Shown here: positions 32,343 through 47,300 of the stretch, piece after piece
Numbering within the stretch: the stretch's first letter is position 1
Layout of the letters: the number at the start of each line of letters is the position of its first letter
Assembly (NCBI RefSeq): GCF_000321225.1
Contig: NW_004450481.1
Coordinates: 1,053,353 to 1,117,352 of the forward strand
DNA: 64,000 nt
Direction of reading: 5' to 3'
Origin: Odobenus rosmarus divergens
Lineage: Eukaryota > Chordata > Mammalia > Carnivora > Odobenidae
Program-made: the position numbers and the translations under genes
The notes under the pieces: generated by a model
The model's database searches: none
What the model was told of the DNA's origin: nothing
The model's input: only the letters and a program-made list of their open reading frames with translations

Positions 32343-35300
32343 GTGAGCGCGGCACCCGCCTTCCCCGCGCCCGGCCTGCCGACCCCCTTGCCGGCGGCTC
32401 CACCCCGCGCGCTGCCTGCTGCCCTGGCACTGGGCGAAGCTGGCAGGACACACGCGTGTCCCCTGCTTGCTTCCCTCTTCGGGCCGGGCCCTCTGCTTGC
32501 TGTCCCTCCCTCCCCGTCTGTGTCCCGCCGCTGTGGGACTGACCGACCGCGCTCTGCTTTCTGGCCCCGCGGTTAGGGCAGATCCGGGACCACTCGTGCC
32601 CAGCCCAGGACTGGGCCGCTCTGCCTGGGACTAACCCTCAAACCGCCTTCGGAGCACTCACAGCTCCCAAGAAGGGGCGCCTGGAGCCCCCTCGGCCCAC
32701 ACTGCACTTCCACTAACAGGAAGTCTTTTCAGCTTCTGAGGCATTGGATCCTGAACCCAGCCTGAGTCAGATCCCCTGCCCTCTAACGAGCGTGGGTGGG
32801 TAACGGGACCAGGTGGCCAAGGGTGGGGGAGTGGATCCTTCCCGCAAGGGGAATGGGGCAGAGCCATGTCGGCTGACTGGTGACTTCCCGCCTCCTGCCT
32901 CGGTTTCCTAATCTGGAAAATGGGGGCATTAATATAACTCTGGTTGCCTTCGTCTCCGAAGATTAACCAGTTAATGCACGTGAGGCCCTGTGCCTGGCAT
33001 CTCTGGCTTGGTGCTCAGTGACCAGAACTGTGGCTATTATTATATCGTCGTTGCTAGTCATCACTGCTCTTGTTGGCAACTTAATAACAACTTATTTGAG
33101 GGGATAGCAGCTCTCCTCTTCATGTGGACTCCTAAATGGCCCTCACCGCTCCCTCCCGGATTCCCCAGCCTGGATAATGCAAGCGCGCAGTTGGTGCTTA
33201 AGAAATGTTTGTTGAGGGGCGCCTGGGTGGCTCAGTCATTAATGTCTGCCTTCGGCTCAGGTCATGATCCCCGGGTCCTGGGATCGAGCCCCGCATCGGG
33301 CTCCCTGCTCCGCGGGAAGCCTGCTTCTCCCTCTCCCAGTCCCCCTGCTTGTGTTTCCTCTCTCGCTGTGTCTCTGTCAAATAAATAAAATCTTTAGAAA
33401 AAAGAAAAAGGAAATGTTTGTTGAATTAATGAGGAAGCACAGGCCACTATGAGATGGTGTTGTTCATAAGAGAGAATCGAGGAAGGTGGGATGGGGGTAG
33501 ATGATACATACATTTTTTTTAAATTAAATCACGTTATTTAGTACTTAATGTGGTTATAAGATGCTAGGTGCTCAGTAGTACTAACAGCGTCTAATGTGTT
33601 TTCCCCAAAATTAGCTTGTTTAATCCCCTCTGCAGCCCAGTGAAGCAGGTCCAGTCCTCATCTCTGTTTCAGATGAGGAAACAGGCATGGAGGGGGGAAG
33701 CGTCTTGCCCAGGGCCGTAAGCTGCTGGAAGGCCAGCTTGGGGGTGTGGAGCCCATGTTGCTTCAGGCTGCCCGGTGCTGCCTCAGTCTCCCCAGTCTCG
33801 CACTGACTGTCTTGCTCTGCTTTGCAGGGTAGCCACAGACCACAACTCAGACAACACATCGGCTGTGCTGCGGGAATGGCTGGTGGCTGTAAAGAGTTTG
33901 TACCACTCCGTGGAGTGGCGGCCAGCAGAAGAGCCCAGGTGAACTCCAGGTTCTGCCCTGACAGCCCCCCCCCGCCACCGCAGGCGACTGGGCTGTGCCC
34001 CTGTTCCCACACCTTTCATGACTCCCTGTTGTCCTGTGACAGCCCCAGCCCCTCTGCCCCTGACTCTCCAGCCCAACTCCGCAGCCTTAAGGGCTGCCCG
34101 TGGCTACTCTGACCCGCTCTTAGCTTCAGTGGGCCGCAGCCCTCCAGCTGGACCTTTGCCCCCACAGTTCCCTCCACCTGGAGTTCCGTCACTCCCTTGT
34201 CCTCCCGGTGGACGCCTACTGCTTTGTTCCCAGGCTCACTCTATGCCCCAGGGCCAGCCCTGCTGCTTAGCTTCCCCATGCGCCCCTGGGCAGTGCAGAG
34301 CCCCCCCCCGCCCCCCGCCCCGTTCCTTTCAGCCTTTCAGGGTTTATGTCTTTACTTCTCCACCTACACATCCCCTCCTCCAGGAAGACCTCTCTGACCA
34401 CTGCCCTCTGGGTTGCCACAGTGCCCCATCCCTAGCACATCACAGCTGGCTCTCTGCAGGTCCTACCCGGATGAGGAGGGCCCCAAACACTGGTCTGACT
34501 CGCGCTATGAGCACGTCATGAAGTTGCGCCAGGCGGCCTTGAAATCTGCCCGGGACATGTGGGCCGATTACATCCTGGTGAGTCTCTCAGCCAAATACTC
34601 TGAGATCGTGGGGGAGATCTGGTTGGCCGCTGAGGAAAGGGGGATCAGTGGGTTGTGGAGACCATCCTTAAGCCCGTTTACAGAGGGAAACAGGCTCTGA
34701 GAGGGGGAGTGAGTTGTCAGAGGTGACACAGCTGGTTAGTGGAGGAGCTGGGGTTCAATCCAGGGCCTCCAGAGTTCTTAATCATCAGCTGCTGTCCCCA
34801 ACCATCCCCTGTGGTTGGACCCTTGGGTTGTCTCCTCTTTATTGCCACCTCTGTGCACCCCACAATTCCTCTGGGTGACTGCCGAGAAGCCGGAAGATGG
34901 GGTGGAGATCTGGGGGGCGCTGGAGACGCTGGGCTGCTGAGGCCTGACTTTCACTTCCTTCTCCTGGGCTGGCCATTGCCTCTGGAGGAAGGGACGGTTC
35001 AGGCTGGAATGCGGTCGTGTGAGAGCTCCTTCAGCCCATCCCTTTGATTTGGACGTGACCCCCTCCCCTGGTGCAGGTGGGGCCGGATGGCACTGGCCGC
35101 TGGGCCTGCCTCCCCATGGAGGCTGAAGGCAATGATGCCAGCCTGACAGAGCCTGTGGTTGGTTGCCATCTAGGCGCCAGGCCCCGAGCTGTGGTCTGTA
35201 CCTTCTTTATTCAGTCAGCAGACCTCCATGAGCCCCTCCCTTGCCCACCACCTGCCAGAGCCTGAGGACGCAATGAGGATCAGCACGGGCTGAGCCCTGC

Positions 35301-38300
35301 CTTCCTAGTGTCCCAGGAAGGGGGGCCGTGACCAGAAACCAAAACTGAGTGAGGAAGTACCTAGAGGCAGCCAGTGCTGTGCTTGTAGAAAGGCAGCTGG
35401 TGATGGATCAGTGTCCTGGGGTTGCTGTGACAAAGAACCGCACACCGTGGGGTGGGGGGTGGGGGTTGCTGCCAACAGCGGAAGTGTATTTTCTCCCAGT
35501 TCTGGAGGCCAGAAGTCTGAAGTCAGGGCGTCAGCAGGGCCCTGTCCCCTCCGCAGGCTCTAGGGGAGGATCCTTCCTCACTTCCTCCAGCTCCGGGGGC
35601 TCCACGTGCTCCTCAGCTTGTGGCCTGTGGCCTGTGGCCGTGTCCCTCCGTTGCCTGTCTCTGTGGTCCCGTGGGCTTGTCTCTCTGTCTCTCCTCCTCT
35701 TATTAGGTCATCGGTCATTGACTTTAGGGCCCGCCCTACTCCAGTCTGACCCCATCTAAACCTACATCCTAGTTACGTCGGCAAAGACCCTATTTCCAAC
35801 TAAGATCACAGTCACAGGGTACCAGGGGTCAGGACTTCAACCTATCTTTTGGGGGCCACCATTCAAGCCACAACAGTTGGCATAGTCAGGGTGTAGTGAC
35901 GAGTGAGCAGGGTTGGGGGGTCTCTCTTAGGAGGTGACCCTAGCCGTGACCTGAAGGAACAAAGAAGCCAGCCTCGGGGGAAGCTGGGGGACAGTGTCTG
36001 AGGCGGAGGGAACCGAGTAGGGTGCAAGCTTGGGGCCGTCAGGGACTGGCGAGGAGGCCAGGGTGGGTGTGATGAAGGTGGTCCTGAAGTGGTGGGTGGG
36101 GGTCAGACCAAGGCAGAGATTTGGCTTTTACTTTGAGGGTAATGAGGAGCCACGGAGGGTATATGAGCAGGGAAGAGCTGTGTTCTTTTATTTTATTTTA
36201 TTTTTTATTTTTTTTAAAGATTTTATTTATTTATTTGAGAGAGAGAGTGAGAGAGAGAGAGAGCCCAAGAGGGGGTAGGGTCAGAGGGAGACGCAGACTC
36301 CCTGCTCAGCAGGGAGCCCGATGCGGGACTCGATCCCGGGACTCCAGGATCATGACCTGAGCCGAAGGCAGTCGCCCAACCAACTGAGCCACCCAGGCGC
36401 CCAAGAGCTGTGTTCTGATTTATGATTTTCAGAAGCCCTGTGGCTGCCATGGGAGCGGGGCCTGTTGGGGCAGGAGAGGGGGACAGCAGGAGGCCTGGAG
36501 CAGGACCGCAGAGAAAGGCAAGTAAGTTGAGGATGGCTTTTTGGGCCGAGGGGACAGGTCCTTGGACATGGGGGTGACAGGAGGACCCCATATCCCTGGC
36601 CTCTCACTGCAGAGAGGAGAAAGAATGGAACAGTCTCTTCCTGGGGGCCCTGTAGGTTGATGCCTTAATCAGACCATTTTACAGATGGGAAAGTAGAGGC
36701 TTAGAGAGGGAGGTGACAACGTGCTTGTTGGTGGAGTCTCGGAACCAGTGAGGTGCAGAGGTGGGACTGGAACCTCCTGGAACCATCTAGCACAGGACCA
36801 CCTTGTCTGCTTCCCTGGGTTTTGCTTTCATGGTTTGAGGCTGGCTGGTTTTCACTTTTTTCCCTCAGTAAACTCGGGTGGAACTCTACATGTTGGTTCA
36901 AAACTCAAAAGAGCTTTTGACAGGGGCGCCTGGGTGGCTCAGTCGGTTAAGCGGCTGCCTTGGGCTCAGGTCATGTTCCCAGGGTCCTGGGATCGAGCCC
37001 CCCATCGAGCTCCCTGCTCAGCAGAGAGCCTGCTTCTCCCTCTCCCTCTGCCTGCCTCTCTGCCTGCTTGTGCTCTCTTTCTGTCTGTCAAATAAATAAA
37101 TAAAATCTTAAAAAAAAAAAAAAAAGCGAGCTTTTGACATACCAGTATCTTTTTGTAACTAGGGACTTTGGAAATCCATATTGGGATGTGAAATCATTTG
37201 TCCAGTGTTTTAAAATTGTTATTAAAAGGAATTCTTTAAAAAAAAAAAGAAGACCTCTTTTTACAAGAAAAAAAAGGCACCTCTTTTTTTCTCTTTTTGC
37301 AAAGGCTATGGGTGTTACTTGTAAGAAAATATACAAGAAAAAATAAGAAACTTAGGGAAGAAAAAACAAGCAAACCTTGTCATCTCACCTCCCGGAGAGA
37401 CTCACTTTCTGGCTGGTTTCCGTGTTTTCTAATTGAGGTGCAATTCACATAACATAAAATTAACCGTTTCAAAGGGAACAACTCCGTGGCATTTTGTTCA
37501 TTCATTATGTTGTGCAACCGCAACCTCACTCTAGCTCCAGAACATTTCCATCCCCCCAAATGATGCCCCGTCCCCATGAGCAGTCACTCCCCTCCCCCTC
37601 CCCCAGGCCCTGGCAGCCACTAGTCTGCTTTCTGTGCCCACAGATATGTGGCATTTTTTGTCTGGCTTCTCTCACTCAGCACGATGTTCTCAAGGTTCAT
37701 CCGTGTTGGAGCCATGTGTCCGAGCTCTGTTCCTTTTTAAGGCTGCATGATGTTCCATTGTGTGGATGGACCACGTTTCGTTCATCCATTCTTCCATTGA
37801 TGGACACGTGGGTCACTTCCACCGTTTGGCTCCCGTGGCCACCGCCACCGCAAACCTGGGTGTGCAAATCTGTTTCTGGTTGTCTTGGTGCGTACCTAGG
37901 AGTAGAATCGCTGAGTCGTACGTAGCTCTGTGTGTAACTCTTCAGGGAACTGCCGGACCGTTCTGGCTGTTTTTATTGTGTATATATTCAACGGTCACAC
38001 ATATAAATGTTCGTAGGGGCTGGGCAGGGAACAGCCCCACGGCTTGTCCCAAGGGGTAGCCACCTTCCGTCTCCATCTGGGGGTTGCCCTGTGGGAATGC
38101 CATTCTGGAGTTGCCAGAGAAGGCTGGAATTCTAGTTCTCGCTGTTGTGTGTGACAAGTGATTTAAAGGTTTTAAAAATCCTGCGTGGGAGACAGAAAGC
38201 GTATCTGTGGATCAGATGCATTTAAAAATCAGTCAATCCTAAGAGTTCCTCCTAAGAGTTCTGCACTGCATGGTGGCCTGCGTGTCTTCACATCCCAGTG

Positions 38301-41300
38301 GACAGGGACACCCTCACCTGATCCTTTTCTGTGGCGCGATTCCTAGCTGTCTCGACTCGCTCTGCAGTGGGATGGGGCCGGAACTTCTCTAGCTGGTTCG
38401 CCACTGCTAGACTCCTGGGTTGTTCCCCAGTTTGTGTGATCAACAGCACTGCAGTGAGCCTCCTGGTGTGGCCTCTCTGGAGAGTGTTGGTGACACATGG
38501 TTTTGGGGGGGGACCAGCAGGACCGATGGTGACCCTATTCCTGGATTGGTGGATTTCATTCCATGCTGCACCAAGCAACTTACCATCTTTGTATCCCAAC
38601 ACGTAAGGCGTTAAAGGAAAACAAAAAGCCTACGTAAAGATCTGATTTGTACACTGTTTATCAGCACGTAATTCACATTAGACAAAGTGCCTTCCTCCCA
38701 GCTGCTCCCTGAGGAATTGGCCTCTGCTCCCACCGTCCTACTCATGGACAGGCGCTGCCTGTTTGAAAAGTTCCCATAAATGGCGCTGTATGGTGCACTC
38801 ACTGTCATGTTCCATGTACCCCCCAGAGGCATGTCTGGGCCCCATTTGTGTTGCTTTGTGCTGTGTGGTCTGTCCCTTCTCTTGCCACGGAGTGTATTTC
38901 ATTGTGTGAGCATTACTTGGCTTGTCACTAGGGGGAGAGCCGGGCGGTGGAGGAACCAGAACCCGCTGGCTTCCAGGGCCACGTCTGCTACTCCAGGATC
39001 CCCAGACCGCCCCCTTCCTCCCGTCCAGGACTCTGGCCTCCGCCCCAGCTGTCCAGAGCTATGGCCTAGCCCAGGTCAGTCCTGTGGCCCCTGCTGATGC
39101 TCTGTTGGGTATTTTGCAGTTTGTGGATGCAGACAACCTGGTCCTCAACCCGAACATGCTAAGTCTCCTCATCGCTGAGAATAAGACGGTGGTGGCTCCC
39201 ATGCTGGATTCGCGGGCCGCATACTCCAACTTTTGGTGCGGGATGACTTCCCAGGTCAGGGTGCTGCTGGGGTGGGGTGGGGGCGGGGGATGGTGGGGGT
39301 GAGCGAGTGGGGACTGTGGCTGGAGTCTAACTTATCATACCACCTCATGGTGAGCGCTTTACAACACCATGGTGATAATCCTTAAATAGCTCCTTGACAG
39401 AGGGTCTGTGATTGTGCCCTCTCCTCCCCACCCCCTTCCCAGTCACTGAGGCAGAAACAGACATACAGGGAGAGAGGACTTGACTTGCCTAAGCTCACAC
39501 AGCTAGGAAGCCGTGGGGCCAGGTAGGACTTTAGGCACAGCTTGATCCAGGTGTTCAACAACATTCCTGTCTTCTTCCATCCTTTGGGTGGCTTCATTTT
39601 CAGACTCCTGGGGCACAATCCCATCATCATCCAGCCAAAGTCCACTGTGGGCCTTGTCCAGTCTCCTTCTACACCTGAGCCAATTCCTGAAGCCAGGAAA
39701 ATGCCAGGTTCTGATTGGGCCAAAGCCTGGGCCGTAAGTCCCACCCGAGGGTTGAGGCTGGGATTGTGGGCAACACCAGGAGAAGTGGAAGAGTGGGTGC
39801 TGGGGTGGGGGCCATGCCAGACCCAAGACGCCCCTCCTGTCTCCTCCTGTCTTTTTAATTGATGTGCAATTCACATAACATAAAACTCACCCTCTTAAAG
39901 TGAACAATTACGTGGTTTCTATTTAAAAAAATATGTCGTAGCCCAAGTTCCCTGAAGGCCTACGTCTGGTGTTCAATCCTGTGTAAGTCAGGGAATCACA
40001 AATATCCGGTCCCTTTCTCAGCTTTTCCGTTTCCTCCTTCAAGTGCTCCCTTTCTGATCTGAAGTGTTGAGCTAGGTCTGCGGGTGCACAGCTGCTTTCC
40101 TTCCCTCATCTGCCCCTGCCCCACCGCCTGAGGCTCCGGGGGTGGACGTGAGGCCTGACCACGCCCAGAGCTCTGCATCTGGGGAGAGCCCACCACAGCC
40201 AGAGGCTGGCATCCGGGTCCTGCTCTCCAACTGTTCTGTGCCGCCCCTTGTCCCAGGCCTCCAGCCTTACCTCTAGGGTCCCCCACACAGAGCTGCGCCC
40301 TCCTCCCTGCAGGGCTACTACAAGCGCACGCCTGCCTACATCCCCATTCGCAAGCGGGACCGCCGCGGCTGCTTTGCCGTTCCCATGGTGCACTCAACCT
40401 TCCTGATCGACCTGCGGAAGGCGGCATCCAGGAACTTGGCGTTCTACCCACCTCACCCTGACTACACGTGGTCCTTCGACGACATCATTGTTTTTGCCTT
40501 CTCCTGCAAGCAAGCAGGTGAGCCCACAGGGAGTTTGCCAGCACGGGGGCATCTGTCTGGTTCTCTGGGACCAGTGTCGAGCCCACAGAAGGTTCGCAGA
40601 ACCAGAACCAGAACTGCAGGGTGCAGGGACGGCTACAGGTGTGGCTGTATCCAGGTGTTCAGGTGATGTCCCCAGGACTCCCTTTCTCTCCAGCCTCAGC
40701 TTCGCTGGGTCACTTCACTCCCCATATCTTTAAGACCTCTTTACTGAAGGTTATTTTCATCTTGATATTCTCCTGTGTTCTCCCAGTTTTCTGTAGCTGA
40801 GCATAATTATTACCTATTTGTACAGTTAGGGAAGAAACGTTTTAAAGAGAAAGAGAACACAGCCAGCCACAGTTGACCTCTCATTTTTTTTTTAAACCGT
40901 GGTTTGGCAAACAATGGCCCATGGGCCAAATCTGGCCCACCATCTGTTTTTCTATAGCCACAAGCCAAGTATGTCTTTTAGGTTCCTGGACCTAATTCTG
41001 TCATGAGTGTGTGTGTCGGGGGGTGGGGGGAACTTCCCCACACCAACAAGCCATTGTCTCTGTAGGACAAGCAGGTGTCCTCCAATTCAACTCAATTCTG
41101 ACACTATCTTTCCAGAGATAGTATCAAATCCCACAGGTTGAGGAGGGCTCAGTCCGACAAGACTGCCACCCACCCCAGCTTCAGATGCCGGCCACAAACC
41201 CATGTTCTCATTGTGCTTCTGACCAACTGGCTATAAATCTGAGGCTCCCAAGATGCTCTCCTTGGGTTCCATTAATTTCCTAGAGCAGTGCACGGAATTC

Positions 41301-44300
41301 AGGAAACCCATCTACTCACTAGGTGACTCGGTGTAGTATAAAAGGATATGACTCTGGAGCAGCCTGTTGAAGAGATGCCTAGGGTGAGGTATGTGGGAAG
41401 GGGTGCGGAGCTTCCTTGCCCCCTCCAGGCTCCAGGTATGTTACTCTCCCCACACTCCATGTGTTCACCAAGTCGGAAGCGCCCTGAACTCCATGCTTTG
41501 GGGTTTTTATGGAGGCTTCATTACGTAGACACGATTGATTGAATCATTGGCACTTGGCAATCCAACCTCTAGCTCCTCTCCTCTCCCCAGAGATCAGAGG
41601 GGTAGGACTGAAGTTCCAACCCTCTATTCATGGTTGATTCCACTGGCAACCAGTGTGTGTGTTGGTGGAGGGAGGTTCCTCTTTAAGTGCTTTCCAAAAG
41701 TCACTTATTAACGTAAGAGACACCTTTAAGCTCTCAACATCTAGGAAATTCCAAGGGTTTTGGGAACTGAGCCTGGAACTGTGGACGAAGACCAAATATA
41801 TATGAGAAGTCTATATTTGGTCATCTGAATGGGAAAAAAAATGAAGAATAACATTTTGTGACATCTGAAGATTGTATAAAATTCGAATCTCAGTGCCTAT
41901 AAATAACGTTTCATCAGCTCGCAGCCACACCTATTCATTTAAGTCTCATTTCTGGCTGCTTCTGCCTTCTAGCTGCAACTGAGTCATTGAGACAGAACTG
42001 TCTGGCTCACAAGCATAAATATTGACCATCTGGCCCTTTACAGAAAAAGTTAACCAGTTCAGGTGAAAATCATTTTTCATTGGGGTTTTTTACTTAAAAA
42101 AAAAAAAAAAAAAAAGATACGCCCAAAACCTTAAAGACCACCCCGAAAAGGGCAAATGCAGATGGAGGTGCCCTTACTGCGTCTGGTTCAGCCGCATCTC
42201 CTGTTCCTGCCTCAGGGTGGCTTCTGTGCTGCCCTCCGGCTGTTGTGTGGTTGTGGGGGTGGCCGTGTCGCGGAACCCCGTGGGGGAACGAGGCGGTGGC
42301 CGTGGGAGGCGCTCTCGTTAACAGCTCTGGAGTTTTTCCGGGCCTCCTGGCCAGCGCGAACCCCCTGTTCTGGCTCCCGGTCCCAGCTGGAGAGCTGAGG
42401 AGTTCCTGCCGGGTACCGGGTGCCGGGAGCAGGGGGACCCGTTGAGGTTCCAGGCCGCCCTGGGCGGTGCGGCTGGGCTGGGGAGGGGTGAGGCGCTGCC
42501 GCCTCGCACCGTTTTCACGTTGGATTGTTGTTCCCTCGGCCGCAGAGGTCCAGATGTACGTCTGCAACAAGGAGGCGTATGGCTTCCTGCCTGTGCCGCT
42601 GAGGGCGCACAGCTCCCTGCAGGATGAGGCCGAGAGCTTCCTGCACGTGCAGCTGGAGGTCATGGGTGAGTCCGCCCGCGCCAAACGGGGAGGGCCAGGT
42701 CACCTCCCTTTCCCTGCCACCTCGTGTACGGCGCCTGAACACTGATGGAGCGTGTGCCCTTTGCTTTGCCGGGAGTGGGAGACCCGGCATGAACAAGGTG
42801 GATGGTTGGCCCCACTCTTGCAAGGACGGCATCCCGAGAGCAGTCAGGATGGGCTTCTGGGAAGAGGTGGCATGAAGATGCAGGGTGGGTAGGAGTTAGC
42901 CAGGAGGAAGATCACAGCTGGAGGGAGAACCCGGGCAAAGGCCAGGAGGCTGGAGGGAACGTGAGCTCAGAGAACAGCCAAGGTTGATGGGGCAGAAATA
43001 AAGGTGGCGAACTGGGCAGAGCTGGCAGGCGGGACTGGGGCAGGGGCCTTGGACACCAAGCTGAGGAACGGGCCTTTTCCCCAAGGGCAGTTGGGAGCCA
43101 TGGAGGGTACAGGACCAGAGGGACAGCAGGTTTTCGCTGACGGACCTTTATGTGCACGGCAGTGTCTGGGACACCACTGTTTTGGGCTGTGTCCTTATCC
43201 ATGCCCCTGCCAAACCCCAGACCCACCATTATTTAATATTTATCTTAAGCAGACACTTCTTTTTTTTCACTTGAATACATTTATTTTAAAAAGGAAACTA
43301 GGTATTTTTACCATAGTTGCAAGTTCATGTCTTTCTAATATATATACAGATAAATCCATAAACTAGTAAACTAGCCATCCCCCTAGTGGGCCCCTGAGAT
43401 AGGACAAGCACACAGGGCTGAGCTGGCTCCTGCCCCAGCTGGGGAGCTCCAGGGCCACACCACACAGTGATACATGTGTACTTCTATGAGGGCCTGGCCG
43501 TGTGCTGTCCACACACATCCTCCAGAAGGCCCCTGAGGCAGCATGGCCGATCCTCCCACTGCACAGACAGGGAAGAGCCCTGCTCTGGGGCTCCTTTCCC
43601 ACTCTTAAACCTCTCTCTGGAAAGTTCTGTCTATGACACCCCCTGGTGGCTGAAGATGGAACCGCACCCTGCCCTCTTTGTTTTGGGGGATTTGGGGTAT
43701 TTTGAGGTCACACCTGGAGACTGCAAGGTCACCAGGGTGAAGACCCCTGCAGTACCTGAGCGTTTGTCACACACAGATGCCCAGGCCTGGTCCAGCAGCC
43801 CCACCAGGCCGCAATCAACAGAGGTGGGTCTCTGCTCATCACCAGCTCCAACTGGTGACTGGCCCCTGAGAAATGTCTCCCAGGCCGCCATAGTTTTCCT
43901 ACTTGATTTTATTATTTTATTATAATTTATTTTTATTAATATGTTTTATTTCTTTTTATTATTTATTATTTTTTTTTTAAAGATTTTTGTTTATTTATTT
44001 GACAGACAGCGAGAGAGGGAACACAAGCAGGGGGAGCCGGAGAGGGAGAAGCAGGCTTCCCGCAGAGCAGGGAGCCCAATGCGGGGCTCGATCCCAGGAC
44101 TCTGAGATCATGACCTGAGCCGAAGGCAGACGCTTAACGACTGAGCCACCCAGGCGCCCTATTTTTTATTTTTTGAGAGAGCGAGAGAAAGCACACACGA
44201 GAGCAGGGGCAGTGCAGAGCGAGAGGGAGAGAGAGAGAGACTTAAGCAGGCTCCACACCCAGCAGAGCCGATGCAGGGCTCTCATGAGAACATGACCTGA

Positions 44301-47300
44301 GCCAAAGAGTCAGACACTCAACCGACTGAGCCACCCAGGCTCAGTTAGAGACTATTAGAAACTGAAGTCACCAGAGGGGTGAATATATTCCTGTGTCTCG
44401 AGGGCCAGAGCAAAGCATACAGAACAAACAGAAGGAGGGTCTGGAGGTTTCAGATATTTGTGTAAATCCTTCCTTCTGGTGTGGGCAGAGACTGCATTTT
44501 TCTCTCCATCCATATGTGGGTACCTGGACCTGGGCTGTGCATATGATTTTTCATGCGTTCAAAAGTCTGACGATGAAATTTCAGACTTGCAGAAAGGCTC
44601 AGTGAGATCCCTGTGGATGGGGAATCCTGCAGCCTGCTTCCTTCCCCGCCCCCTGCTCGTGGACAATGGAGCATCTTTCCCTATCGGCCCCGTAACCCTT
44701 GCTTAGTATAAATCCTGTTTGTTGAGTGTTAACACACACTGTGGTAATGGGTGGTGTGCGTGTGGCGTGATGATTGCTTTTATATCCTGTCACCAGCCAC
44801 AGGGCCTCCCCCTGGCCCTCCCGCCACCCCAGTTTCATCGGCTGGTGGGTTATGGCGGTCCTGGGCTTCTGTAAGTGGAATCACCCAGCGTGCCTCTCTC
44901 AAGCACCATGTCTTCCGCCCAGCATCTCAGCGGTGCTGGCGTGACTGCCGTGTGCAGCTGTGGCTCGTTCCCTGCCTTGTTGTGTCGTGTTAACCATAGA
45001 TTTATCCAGTCTTGGCTACATCACACGTCACTTTACCAGTCTTCTCATGAGGGACATGGAGGGTGTTTCCCATCTTCCCCAGGGTTGCTGTGGATTTCCC
45101 ATGCACGCGTGTGAGGGAGATCCAGACATGCCTCAGCGGGCGTGTAGGTAGGAAGTACCCACAAGATTGCTCTACTTCTTAAACCAGTTGCAAGGTCTGT
45201 GGGTCCCCAAGACCATGCTCAGGTTTGATAATTCAGTAGCAGGACACGGGACTCACTGGAAGCTGTTACACTCACAGTTAGGGTTTATGACAAGCGAAAG
45301 GACACAGGTTACAGTCGGCAAAGGGAAGGGGTGTCTGGGGTGGAGACACCCAGGGTGTTCCGTGCATGGAACTTCTGGGTGTCCCCTGTCTGTGGAGTCT
45401 TGTGGACAGCTTTCACTTCTCCTAGCACCAGTGTGTGACCACACGCATGGTGTACTGCCATCCAGGGATGCTCCCTGAGCCTCGGTGTCCGGGGTTTTTA
45501 CTGAGGCTCACTCACATGGACCTGGCTAACTGCCGCATGGGTGATCTCCGTCTCTAGCCCCTGCAGGGGGCGAGCTGATTCCACGTGGCCTAAGACCCCT
45601 ACCCTAAATCACACTGTTGGCATAGACCACCCAGTGTGGCCCAAGACCCCAGGCAAACACACTCTTATCAGACAGGATATGTAGAGGGCTTCGATCTTCC
45701 AGGAACTGGGCACAAAGGCCAGACCTCTCTTTGGCGAAATTTGATTATTCACCCCCATGATGGGTCTGGAGGTGTTAGGTTTTTATAATCACTGTGATGT
45801 GACTTTCTGGAAAGGCTTCATTGCTTTGCTCCTGGATGCCTGATGTGCTCCATCTTCCCAGAATTGATGACAAAGAGTGAGGAGATCCTCCCTCCCCACA
45901 GGCAGGCCTTGTTGCCCGCCATACCTGCAAGTGGAAGGGCAGAAGCTCAGGAGAAGGGAAAAGGCATCTGGACTTTGAATCTGGGTGCTCGGATCCCAGC
46001 ATCTTGCTCTTGGTCTCCAGCACCCCAAAGAGGGCTAGGGGGTGGCCAGAGCTGTGAAGAGCCCTGGACGGGAGGAAACCCCAGGGATGCAGTGTCCCTG
46101 GGGGACCCAGGTTGGCTTTGGGCCGCGCCCTGGCCTGTCCCAGACAGAGGGGCGTGTGTCTGTCCCTCAAGCTCACACAGGGCCTTTATTCTTGATCGGG
46201 CAGATGCCGCAATCACCGTCAGGCTGGGCTCCTCTGGGCCAGCCTCCCCAGCCTCCTATCCGCCCGTGGATCTGATCCTTCTGAAAGAAGCCACCAGGGA
46301 TGTGTCGGGACAGGCCCCCGGGGACGTGGTCTGAGCACTGTTCATAGCAGCAAGAAGGGCAGTGATCATGGCCACTCTGAAATTCTTGCCATACCTTGGC
46401 TTGTAGACATGCCACTCCAGTCACACAGTCACCTTCCCCCGGTGTGTCTCTGTGGTCTCCCCTCTGTGTGCTTGGCTGGATCCAAACTGCCCATTTTGAT
46501 AAGGACCCCAGTCACTATTTTAACTTGGTTGTCTTTGTAAAGACCTTATTTCCAAATAAGGTCACATCCTGAAGTACTGGAGGTTAAGATGCCAACATAA
46601 TGGGGAGGACACGATTCAACCCATAATGTGTGTCATTTCATGGCATCTTCTCCTGAAACCTCTGGGTGGAGGAGGTTTTTAAAATTGGAGTACCGGGGCG
46701 CCTGGGTGGCTCAGTCGGTTGAGTATCTGACTCTTGGTTTCAGTTCAGGTCACGATCTCAGGGTCCTGAGATTGAGCCCCGTGTCAGGATCCATGCTCAG
46801 TGTGGAGTCTGCTTGAGATTCTCTCTCCCTCTGTCCCTCCCCTCCCCAACTCATGCACACTTTCTCTCTCTCAAACAAACAAATAAATCTTTAAAAAATA
46901 AAATTGGAGCCCCATTTTATACTTGAGGAAAGCCAAGGCCCCGACAGGTCAAGGTCACACAGCTTGCCATCATTTCTTTGTTCATTCTATGAGTAATTAT
47001 TGAGGGCCTGCTGTGTACCAAGCGTTGGGCATTGGGGACTCAATGGGCAGACCTAGTGTCTGTCCTGCGGGGCTTGTGGCTGACAGAAAGCCAGGGAGGT
47101 GGGCCCACAGGATTGGGGTTTGAGGATGGAAGGCCAGATGCTGTGGGAGCCAGGAGGAGGTACCCTGCCCCAGCTCAAGAGGGCATCTTAGTTGAGAACT
47201 CAGGGGAAGGAGGGGAGGAGGGAAAGCTGTTTCAGGCAGAGGTCCAGCATGTGCAGAGGTCCTGAGGTAGGAAGGGGTGCATTTGGGGCAGTGCCAACAG

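Noticed and set aside
32010..32576. 188- and 157-codon + frames around COLGALT1 exon 1
   Set aside because: Ala/Arg/Pro-rich shadow frames of the CpG island. The true exon in the third frame matches COLGALT1.
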